A DNA stretch of 13,722 nucleotides from Lachnospiraceae bacterium (GTDB lineage: Bacteria; Bacillota; Clostridia; Lachnospirales; Lachnospiraceae), in contig CAAGQC010000093.1 of NCBI GenBank assembly GCA_900771995.1, positions 1 through 13,722 on the forward strand. The letters are read 5' to 3'. Position numbers and translations under genes: made by a program. Shown here piece after piece: positions 8,699 to 13,722 of this stretch; position 1 is the first letter of the stretch; every line of letters begins with the position of its first letter. The notes beneath the pieces were generated by a model that did no database searches, was not told where the DNA came from, and saw only the letters and a program-made list of their open reading frames with translations.

Positions 8699-8794
8699 GC
8701 TTCCACCATATCCCAAAACCATTCTACAGGTTGCGTTCCCATATACTCATACACTTCTACTATACAACATCTTGTGGAAAAAGACTAGAAAAAT

Positions 8795-8827
8795 AGTATA
8801 CAGTTTCCCGAAAAAAAGTCTTGTCAA
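8795..8827 (-). promoter_or_regulatory. Weak candidate promoter for the zinc finger-polA operon
   Basis: On the minus strand TTGACA (8827-8822) is a perfect -35 and TATACT (8800-8795) a good -10, but the spacer is 21 bases, well above the usual 17. A second -10-like TATAGT lies nearer the gene (8764-8759) without a good -35. Some promoter is expected here because the neighbouring tRNA runs the other way. Which element is used is not settled by the sequence. Confidence 0.3.
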
Positions 8828-8849
8828 CCTTTTTAAACTATGATAAAAT
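8821..8849 (+). promoter_or_regulatory. Promoter of tRNA-Leu
   Basis: TTGTCA (8821-8826) and TAAAAT (8844-8849) are 17 bases apart, with TG just before the -10 as in an extended -10 promoter. Transcription would begin about 18 bases before the tRNA. Its -35 overlaps a minus-strand TTGACA (8822-8827). Confidence 0.8.
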
Positions 8850-8873
8850 AATTTCTGTTGTGAGTGTTTGAAT

Positions 8874-8956
8874 GCCGGCGTGTCGGAATGGCAGACGAGG
8901 CAGACTCAAAATCTGTTGGTGGCAACACCGTATGGGTTCAAGTCCCATTGCCGGCA
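8874..8956 (+). tRNA. tRNA-Leu, anticodon CAA
   Basis: An 83-base class II tRNA. The acceptor stem GCCGGCG pairs with TGCCGGC with a closing G-U, and the discriminator base is A. The anticodon stem GCAGA/TCTGT encloses the loop CTCAAAA, giving anticodon CAA, which reads UUG leucine codons. A long variable arm (TGGTGGCAACACC region) is typical of leucine tRNA, and the T arm ATGGG-TTCAAGT-CCCAT is perfect. The 3' CCA is not encoded (GTC follows) and must be added enzymatically. It stands alone, with its own promoter and terminator. Confidence 0.97.
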
Positions 8957-8960
8957 GTCA

Positions 8961-8994
8961 GTGCAGAACCGAATTGGTTCTGCGCTTTCTTTTT
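8961..8994 (+). terminator. Rho-independent terminator of tRNA-Leu
   Basis: GTGCAGAACC pairs with GGTTCTGCGC around a GAATT loop (10 bp, one G-U), followed directly by TTTCTTTTT. It starts 4 bases after the tRNA ends. Confidence 0.93.
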
Positions 8995-9060
8995 GCATTT
9001 TTATACGTAAATCTCTTTTCCTGCTTTTTCTATTTTTTTACCAATCATCTCCTATGGATT

Positions 9061-9084
9061 AATTGTTACGAAATTGTTACAATT
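9061..9084. promoter_or_regulatory. Direct repeat and palindrome upstream of the small ORF
   Basis: AATTGTTAC occurs at 9061-9069 and 9072-9080, an 11-base period that is about one helical turn. The second copy is part of a perfect palindrome AATTGT-T-ACAATT (9072-9084). It lies 65-88 bases before the small ORF start. This could be an operator or a poor -35 (TTGTTA); no good -10 was found at the right distance, so the promoter of the small ORF remains undefined. Confidence 0.4.
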
Positions 9085-9132
9085 CATTTGTGCTTAGCTA
9101 ACACACACGTAACCGAACACCAGGCAACAGGA

Positions 9133-9140
9133 AAAGGAGG
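9133..9140 (+). promoter_or_regulatory. Strong ribosome binding site of the small ORF
   Basis: AAAGGAGG is a near-perfect match to the anti-Shine-Dalgarno, 8 bases before ATG at 9149. It is the strongest site of its kind in the window and the main reason to believe so short an ORF is translated. Confidence 0.75.
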
Positions 9141-9148
9141 AAGAAAGT

Positions 9149-9220
9149 ATGTGTTTCAAATTCATTAACTGTTCTCAGTGGTTGAATGCATTCTGCGGCT
9201 ACTTCAATTTTGGCTGCTAA
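9149..9220 (+). CDS. 23-residue Cys- and aromatic-rich peptide, unknown family
   Basis: ATG to TAA gives 23 residues. It begins MCFKFINC and ends GYFNFGC. There are four Cys (2, 8, 16, 23, the last being the C-terminal residue), seven aromatics (Phe 3, 5, 15, 19, 21; Trp 11; Tyr 18) and a single charged side chain (Lys4). There is no signal peptide and no room for one. I do not recognise the family. It has a near-ideal ribosome binding site and lies between the tRNA terminator and a bidirectional terminator, so it appears to be a unit of its own. Possibilities are a small membrane-active or toxin-like peptide, a metal-binding or disulfide peptide, a signalling peptide, or a regulatory uORF in a structured RNA. 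No gene follows on this strand, so an attenuator leader is unlikely. Confidence 0.55.
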   Translation: MCFKFINCSQWLNAFCGYFNFGC

Positions 9221-9222
9221 TA

Positions 9223-9255
9223 TCGTCTTCGACGAATAGAGCGTCCCGTGGACGC
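9223..9255 (+). other. Two small hairpins after the peptide ORF
   Basis: TCGTC-TTC-GACGA (9223-9235) and GCGTCC-CGT-GGACGC (9241-9255) are perfect stems with 3-base loops, 5 bases apart, starting 2 bases after the TAA stop. With the terminator at 9258 they form a run of three stem-loops, more structure than a plain terminator needs. They could protect the mRNA 3' end or form a functional RNA. Confidence 0.5.
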
Positions 9256-9257
9256 AC

Positions 9258-9291
9258 GAAAAGGCTCTCCCTTCCTGGGATGAGCCTTTTC
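9258..9291. terminator. Bidirectional rho-independent terminator
   Basis: GAAAAGGCTC pairs with GAGCCTTTTC, extended by TCCC/GGGA around a TTCCT loop. A-runs and T-runs flank both sides, so it can end both the plus-strand small ORF transcript and the minus-strand S66 gene, whose stop is 36 bases away. Confidence 0.85.
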
Positions 9292-9326
9292 TTATTTCTG
9301 TGCTTTTTCTATGAATTTATACATTT

Positions 9327-10370
9327 TTACCGGTAGTCATAACGGAGGGTAATGTCATTGCCCTGCACCCGTACCTCGGCGTAACTTCCGGTGACAATGG
9401 GCATCATGGGGGCCAGATGTCCCAGATCCACATCCATGATCACGGGAACCCTCTTCTCTCCCGCCACGGCCAGAACCGCCTGGTACTGATCCAGTCCCAT
9501 CATCTCCTGCCCGAAGCACAAGGGTCTTCCGATCAGGAATCCCTTTACATACTGAAACCAGCCGGATTCCTCCATCTGCCACATGGCTCTGCGGATGGCG
9601 AAGACATTCAGGTCACAGGATTCTAAAAACCAGATAATACCGTCCTCTTTATATTTTTCCAGAAATTCCTTCGTCTTATCAAAACGGGTTCCCGGCAGAT
9701 TCACCAGACAGTCCATGCAGCCGCCCAATAGCCGGCCGGAAAAACGAATCTCCTGTTCCTCACCTGCTGCCTGTCTGCCAAGATAGCTTTTCAACACTCT
9801 GGGTTCTGTGGTGTTATATGATAACAGGGGCTGTTCTTCATTTTTCAGAGATTCTTTTTCCCACTTGTCATACCCGTGGACCTCTTTTGTCTCTCCGGTC
9901 AGTACTCCGAAAGCGTCCTTTAAGGATGCATGCCAGGGTTCCATGCCGAAAGCAGCCGCACAGGGACCGTAAACGGATGCGGTATCGCAGATCGTCGCCA
10001 GCAGATAGGTCATGTTGGTATTATCGGAATACCCCAGATACCACTTGGGCTCTGCTGTCTGCAGCCGTTCAAAATCCACATGGCTCATCGTCTCGCACAT
10101 CAGCTCTCCGCCACCACAGGAGATCAGGACATCATTCTCCGGACTGCAATAATAGTCCGTCAGTTCCTGCCCACATTTTTCAGGCGTGTTGCTGATGCCG
10201 ATACCTTCGCCCGCATAGCAGTTGGGGCCTAACTGTAACTGATACCCCATTTCCCGGAATTTCTTCTGGGCATTGACGAAAGCGCTGTAATATGGTTCTG
10301 TCTGACAGCCAAAAGAAGGGGCCACAAATCCGATGGTCCCTCCCTGCTGTATATTTTTCGGATATTTCAT
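9327..10370 (-). CDS. S66 family peptidase (LD-carboxypeptidase / MccF-like)
   Basis: A 347-residue protein of normal S66 length. The Ser-Glu-His triad is visible: Ser115 in the nucleophile motif GYSDNTNM, Glu250 in WFLESCD, and His318 in DLGHLAP. It opens GGTIGFVAPSF, as family members do. LdcA-type enzymes cut the LD bond between meso-DAP and the terminal D-Ala of muropeptides during wall recycling; MccF-type relatives cleave microcin C-like acyl-nucleotides. The sequence alone does not decide, but lysA 40 bp upstream and ddh before it favour a DAP-peptide role. No signal peptide is seen, so it is cytoplasmic. The Shine-Dalgarno is AGGAAGG about 10 bases upstream. It is probably the last gene of the ddh-lysA operon and ends at the shared terminator. 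Confidence 0.88.
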   Translation of the reverse strand: MKYPKNIQQGGTIGFVAPSFGCQTEPYYSAFVNAQKKFREMGYQLQLGPNCYAGEGIGISNTPEKCGQELTDYYCSPENDVLISCGGGELMCETMSHVDFERLQTAEPKWYLGYSDNTNMTYLLATICDTASVYGPCAAAFGMEPWHASLKDAFGVLTGETKEVHGYDKWEKESLKNEEQPLLSYNTTEPRVLKSYLGRQAAGEEQEIRFSGRLLGGCMDCLVNLPGTRFDKTKEFLEKYKEDGIIWFLESCDLNVFAIRRAMWQMEESGWFQYVKGFLIGRPLCFGQEMMGLDQYQAVLAVAGEKRVPVIMDVDLGHLAPMMPIVTGSYAEVRVQGNDITLRYDYR

Positions 10371-10410
10371 TGCTTCGTATCCTTCCTATATACAATTATT
10401 GATAAAATTA

Positions 10411-11688
10411 TTATGCATCGAAGTCAATCTTATTATAAATATCAAAGCAGTCAAAGGTTGCAAAATAATCCTTCGGAGTCTCGGCACGGCGGATCAGTTC
10501 CACGCTGCCGTCCTCTTTCAGCAGAAGTTCTGCGGATTTCAGCTTACCGTTGTAATTGTAACCCATGGCAAAACCGTGTGCACCGGTATCATGAATGGCG
10601 ATATAGTCACCGATGTCAATCTTCGGAAGCATCCGGTCGATGGCAAACTTATCGTTGTTCTCGCACAGGGAACCGGTCACATCGTACTTGTGGTCGCAGG
10701 GCTCGTTTTCCTTGCCCAGCACGGTAATATGATGGTAAGCGCCGTACATGGCGGGACGCATCAGGTTCACGGCACAGGCATCCACACCGATGTATTCCTT
10801 GTGGGTATGCTTCTCATGGATGACCTGAGTCACCAGATGTCCGTAAGGCGCCATCATGTAACGGCCCAGCTCTGTGTAGATTGCCACATCGCCCATGCCC
10901 GCAGGTACCAGCACTTCCTCGTATACCTTACGCACGCCTTCGCCGATGACTCTGATATCGTTAGGCTCCTGATCCGGACGGTAAGGAATGCCGATACCAC
11001 CGGACAGGTTGATGAAGGTGATGTGAGCACCGGTCTCTTCTTTCAGCTTCACTGCCAGTTCGAACAGTTCTCTTGCCAGTGTCGGATAATAGTCATTTGT
11101 TACCGTGTTGCTGGCCAGGAAGGAATGAATACCGAAATTCTCCACGCCCTTTGCCTTCAGGATCTTATAACCCTCAAACATCTGCTCCGTGGTGAAACCA
11201 TATTTGGCATCTCCCGGATTGTCCATGATGTTATTGCTGATGGAAAAATATCCGCCGGGATTGTAACGGCAGCTTAAAGTCTTGGGCAGATAACCGATGG
11301 TCTTCTCCAGGAAGTCAATATGGGTGATGTCATCCAGATTGATGGTGGCACCGATCTTTGCCGCATATTCGAATTCATGAGCCGGGGTATCGTTGGAGGA
11401 GAACATGATATCCTCTCCCTTTACTCCCATGGCATTGCTGAGCATCAGTTCTGTCAGGGAGGAGCAGTCACATCCGCAGCCGTAATCTCTCAAAATGTTG
11501 ATCAGGAAAGGATTGGGAGTCGCCTTTACTGCAAAAAACTCCTTGTAACCCTTATTCCATGCAAATGCTTCCTTCAGTGCTTTCGCATTCTCACGGATTC
11601 CTTTTTCATCATAGATATGAAACGGTGTGGGATATTTTTCTGCGATCTTTTCGATCATTTCTTTGGTAACAAATGCCTTTTTTTCCAT
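10411..11688 (-). CDS. lysA: Diaminopimelate decarboxylase
   Basis: A 425-residue PLP enzyme of alanine-racemase fold that converts meso-DAP to L-lysine. The PLP lysine is Lys55 in FFAVKATPNP, the phosphate-binding glycines are in SGGIGIP (about 229-235), and the active-site Cys342 is in GSLCEN. The usual GIHCHIG motif is replaced by GIHSFLASNT (residues 187-195), marking a divergent LysA branch seen in some anaerobes, so a related amino-acid decarboxylase cannot be fully excluded. The placement 27 bp after ddh supports LysA strongly. AGGAG lies 6 bases before the ATG. It is cytoplasmic. No lysine riboswitch is present anywhere in this operon. Confidence 0.9.
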   Translation of the reverse strand: MEKKAFVTKEMIEKIAEKYPTPFHIYDEKGIRENAKALKEAFAWNKGYKEFFAVKATPNPFLINILRDYGCGCDCSSLTELMLSNAMGVKGEDIMFSSNDTPAHEFEYAAKIGATINLDDITHIDFLEKTIGYLPKTLSCRYNPGGYFSISNNIMDNPGDAKYGFTTEQMFEGYKILKAKGVENFGIHSFLASNTVTNDYYPTLARELFELAVKLKEETGAHITFINLSGGIGIPYRPDQEPNDIRVIGEGVRKVYEEVLVPAGMGDVAIYTELGRYMMAPYGHLVTQVIHEKHTHKEYIGVDACAVNLMRPAMYGAYHHITVLGKENEPCDHKYDVTGSLCENNDKFAIDRMLPKIDIGDYIAIHDTGAHGFAMGYNYNGKLKSAELLLKEDGSVELIRRAETPKDYFATFDCFDIYNKIDFDA

Positions 11689-11715
11689 AAGTATCTCCTC
11701 TGCATCTATTTTTCT

Positions 11716-12699
11716 TTACAATAAAGTGCTTCTCATTTCTTCCGGAGTCAGAGTGCTCAGATAAGCAGGTGCTACATCAAATACGGTCTTACAGCCCTTC
11801 TGTCCTTCCTGATTCATGCGGTAAGCAGCTCTTGCATATGCGGTCAGTACGCAGGAGGTGAACTCCGGATTGGAATCAAGCTTTAAGCTGTACTCGATCA
11901 CATGATTGTGCTCACCGTTTAAGCCGGTCTTGCCGGTACGCAGTACAAATCCTCCGTGAGGAATGCCTGCATGGTCTCTCTTAAGTTCTTCCTCGGTGAT
12001 GAAATGTACGGTGGTATCATAATCTGCAAAATAGTTGGGCATGGTCTTGATCTGTTCTTCGATCTGTGCCTTATCTGCGCCCTCTTCCGCTACCACGAAA
12101 CACTCTCTGGTATGCTTCTGTCGGGTGGTCAGTACCGGATTCTCACAGTTTCTGACAGCCTCCAGTGCGGATTCTACAGGAATGGTATACTGCTTGGCAT
12201 CCTTGACACCGGGGATACGACGGATGGCATCGGAATGTCCCTGGCTGACGCCCTTGCCCCAGAAGGTATAATCGCTGCCGTCTCTCAAAATGGCATTGGC
12301 ATACAGTCTGTTCAGGGAGAACATACCGGGATCCCAGCCTACGGAGATCATGGCTACCTTGCCGCCTTCCTTTGCTGCAGCATCCACCTGTGCAAAATGC
12401 TCGGGAATCTTCGCATGGGTATCAAAGCTGTCTACCACGTTAAAATATTTTGCATATTCTGCGGTCTGCTTGGGCAGATCGGTTGCGGAGCCTCCACACA
12501 GCACCAGGACATCGATCTTGTCCTGCATGGGCAGTAACTGGTCTACGTTGTATACTTTCACATCCGTTAAAGTCTTTACCGTAGCAGGATCTCTTCTGGT
12601 GAATACTGCCACCAGCTCCATATCGGAATTCTGCTTTACTGCGCATTCCATTCCTCTTCCTAAATTACCATAACCTAAAATTGCGACTCTGATACTCAT
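11716..12699 (-). CDS. ddh: meso-Diaminopimelate D-dehydrogenase
   Basis: A 327-residue protein, the usual Ddh size. It makes meso-DAP in one step from tetrahydrodipicolinate, ammonia and NADPH, bypassing the acylated branch. The Rossmann motif GYGNLGRG is at 9-16, with CGGSATDLP near 68-76, DSFDTH at 90-95, SVGWDPGMFSLNR at 119-131 and GVSQGHSDAIRRIPGV around 150-165, all characteristic of the family. The Shine-Dalgarno is AAAGGGA about 6-7 bases upstream. It follows the TrmB-type regulator gene by 79 bp and precedes lysA by 27 bp; the pair supplies meso-DAP for wall and lysine. The 79-bp leader has no obvious promoter, so transcription may come from the regulator's promoter. Confidence 0.96.
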   Translation of the reverse strand: MSIRVAILGYGNLGRGMECAVKQNSDMELVAVFTRRDPATVKTLTDVKVYNVDQLLPMQDKIDVLVLCGGSATDLPKQTAEYAKYFNVVDSFDTHAKIPEHFAQVDAAAKEGGKVAMISVGWDPGMFSLNRLYANAILRDGSDYTFWGKGVSQGHSDAIRRIPGVKDAKQYTIPVESALEAVRNCENPVLTTRQKHTRECFVVAEEGADKAQIEEQIKTMPNYFADYDTTVHFITEEELKRDHAGIPHGGFVLRTGKTGLNGEHNHVIEYSLKLDSNPEFTSCVLTAYARAAYRMNQEGQKGCKTVFDVAPAYLSTLTPEEMRSTLL

Positions 12700-12778
12700 T
12701 TTTCTATCCCTTTCTTTTTTATCTTTTTATTGGAACACCTTTTCCCTTCTTCCACCCGGGAAAAAATGTTGTCAGCAT

Positions 12779-13534
12779 TTAATGATTTGCGATCTTGATC
12801 AGAGCGATCTCATTGCGCATGGCGTCCTTGAATACTCTGACAAAATTCTTCTGCCCGCTGTAGAGACAGGCATCACTGCTCTTCCCGGTCACTGTACCGG
12901 TAAGGATGTACTCGGAATCTATGATGAGACGGATCTGATCCATCTGTTGTTCCTCTTCCTCCGGCTCTCTGAAATGCTCCGGCACCAGATACTCTATGAT
13001 TCCGGCCTTTAATTCGATATCTTCCGGAAAAAGTTCCCGGTTGTCTTCTGAGATCAATACCACTTTTTTCTGGGCCCGGACCAACTCTCGGATCTCCTCC
13101 GACCATTGTTCCAGAAATTCCCCTGTAGCGGAAAAATAAATACGTTTCTCCGCACCTTCGATCATATGACGGATCTTGTCGCGGATATGATCGCAGCCTT
13201 CGATGGTGATATAGCCCTCTCTGGGCAAATTTTTCCGGGGTCCCACCGCCACCAGACGGTCCTTCGCTTTCCGCAGATACCGGATCCGGTTATCGCAGAA
13301 CTCGGATAATGCCACTGCCAGATATTTGGAAGAGGCACCCTCGATCACGTAAGCGGCGCCATGCTCCACCAGGGAGGCCAGTCCGTTGTAGACATTAGAT
13401 CTGGAGATTCCCGTCAGCTTTGCCACCTCATAACCCGTCAGCTCTTCATTTTGAAGAAGGCACAGGTAAATGGCAGCCTCCTGCCTGCTCAGTCCGAACA
13501 GGGTAAGTTGTTCAATGATTGCCGCTTCTTCCAT
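12779..13534 (-). CDS. TrmB family transcriptional regulator
   Basis: A 251-residue regulator. Residues about 5-80 form a winged helix: LTLFGLSRQEAAIYLCLL, then the helix-turn-helix ELTGYEVAKLTGISRSNVYNGL. The rest (about 105-250) matches the C-terminal PLD-like effector region of TrmB-type proteins, without phospholipase HKD motifs. TrmB relatives often sense sugars, but nothing here identifies the ligand. AAAGGAG lies 5 bases before the ATG. It has a consensus promoter with a palindrome in the spacer, suggesting autoregulation. It is the first gene before ddh-lysA, so it may control lysine/DAP synthesis (inference from position). Confidence 0.85.
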   Translation of the reverse strand: MEEAAIIEQLTLFGLSRQEAAIYLCLLQNEELTGYEVAKLTGISRSNVYNGLASLVEHGAAYVIEGASSKYLAVALSEFCDNRIRYLRKAKDRLVAVGPRKNLPREGYITIEGCDHIRDKIRHMIEGAEKRIYFSATGEFLEQWSEEIRELVRAQKKVVLISEDNRELFPEDIELKAGIIEYLVPEHFREPEEEEQQMDQIRLIIDSEYILTGTVTGKSSDACLYSGQKNFVRVFKDAMRNEIALIKIANH

Positions 13535-13565
13535 AGGCGCTCCTTTAGTAGTTCTTTACAGGAAC

Positions 13566-13594
13566 ACTATAGTAAGGATTCCTTATTTTGTCAA
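13566..13594 (-). promoter_or_regulatory. Consensus promoter with operator-like palindrome before the TrmB gene
   Basis: On the minus strand TTGACA (13594-13589), a 17-base spacer and TATAGT (13571-13566) make a near-perfect sigma-A promoter. The spacer holds a perfect 13-base palindrome TAAGGA-T-TCCTTA (13573-13585), ideally placed for a repressor to block RNA polymerase. The protein most likely to bind is the TrmB-type regulator encoded just downstream (inference). Confidence 0.85.
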
Positions 13595-13631
13595 TAGGGG
13601 AAATGATTATTGAGAAAAGATGTCAGTAAAG

Positions 13632-13720
13632 TAAATGGGAAGTTAGTGGAACGTCCCCGTAGCCCGCATTGGGGGTAAGGCCATCAGACCCGCTCTCGCT
13701 TCGGAAGCAGAGCGTAGCGG
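13632..13720 (+). repeat. Right copy of the 89-bp structured inverted repeat
   Basis: The reverse complement of bases 1-89, 87 of 89 identical. The stem-loop at 13691-13714 is fully paired here: CGCTCT/AGAGCG with a bulged C13697, then GCTT/AAGC around CGG. The copy lies 38 bases upstream of the regulator's -35 box and points away from that gene. Two further bases (TA) end the window, so its true outer limit is not visible. Confidence 0.85.
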
Positions 13721-13722
13721 TA

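Noticed and set aside
8872..9168. Plus-strand 98-codon ORF over the tRNA
   Set aside because: It runs through tRNA-Leu and its terminator, has no ribosome binding site, and its composition follows the tRNA.
9149..9291. Small ORF as an attenuator leader peptide
   Set aside because: No gene follows on the plus strand; the next gene is convergent. The peptide also lacks a run of one regulatory amino acid.
10333..11277. Plus-strand 314-codon ORF
   Set aside because: It is antisense to lysA, has no ribosome binding site and shows no family resemblance; a shadow of codon use in lysA.
12732..12738. GTGTTCC shared by the leaders of ddh and the regulator gene (also at 13561-13567)
   Set aside because: A 7-base match without symmetry or fixed distance to a promoter is easily due to chance.
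12700..12778. Lysine riboswitch or T-box upstream of ddh
   Set aside because: Only 79 bases are available, with no T-box or lysine-aptamer features; a lysine riboswitch needs about 170-180 bases.
12760..12782. Terminator between the regulator gene and ddh
   Set aside because: Only a 5-bp AT-rich stem (AAATG/CATTT) before a T-run; too weak to call.
1..13722. Whole window as a composite transposon
   Set aside because: No transposase or integrase is present and the cargo is core metabolism and replication genes; target duplications lie outside the window and cannot be seen.
1..13722. CRISPR arrays, phage genes, toxin-antitoxin pairs, restriction systems
   Set aside because: No spaced direct repeats or recognisable proteins of these kinds were found.

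Overview
The window reads as a stretch of chromosome from a Gram-positive anaerobe of the class Clostridia, probably Lachnospiraceae. This is inferred from gene content and gene sequence (UPF0210/ACT pair, a long FtsA-like ATPase next to coaE and polA, Ddh plus LysA, strong AGGAGG-type ribosome binding sites); no species can be named. Nearly all protein genes lie on the minus strand. Only a tRNA and one very small ORF lie on the plus strand.

Reading the minus strand from the right edge, the first block (13534 to 9327) is a TrmB-type regulator with a consensus promoter and a built-in palindrome, then meso-diaminopimelate dehydrogenase (ddh), diaminopimelate decarboxylase (lysA) and an S66 LD-carboxypeptidase-like protein. 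Together these make meso-DAP, convert it to lysine, and probably trim DAP-containing peptides. The second block (8698 to 1931) is a small membrane-anchored zinc-finger protein, DNA polymerase I (polA), dephospho-CoA kinase (coaE), an FtsA-like protein with a large C-terminal extension, and a YycJ/WalJ-like metallo-beta-lactamase-fold hydrolase. polA/coaE abut and coaE/ftsA-like overlap, so this looks like one operon. The third block (1778 to 87) is an ACT-domain protein (UPF0237) and a UPF0210 protein behind their own candidate promoter.

Between the first two blocks is a plus-strand island (about 8821-9291): a promoter, tRNA-Leu(CAA) and its terminator, then a 23-codon ORF with a near-ideal ribosome binding site. 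That ORF encodes a cysteine- and aromatic-rich peptide and is followed by two small hairpins and a bidirectional terminator. It is the best candidate here for something undescribed.

The two ends of the window are inverted copies of one 89-base structured repeat (87 of 89 positions identical). One of its two differences keeps a stem paired as a G-U wobble if the repeat is read as RNA in one direction. The repeat is probably a dispersed family in this genome and may be where the assembly broke; the housekeeping genes between the copies argue against the window being a transposon.
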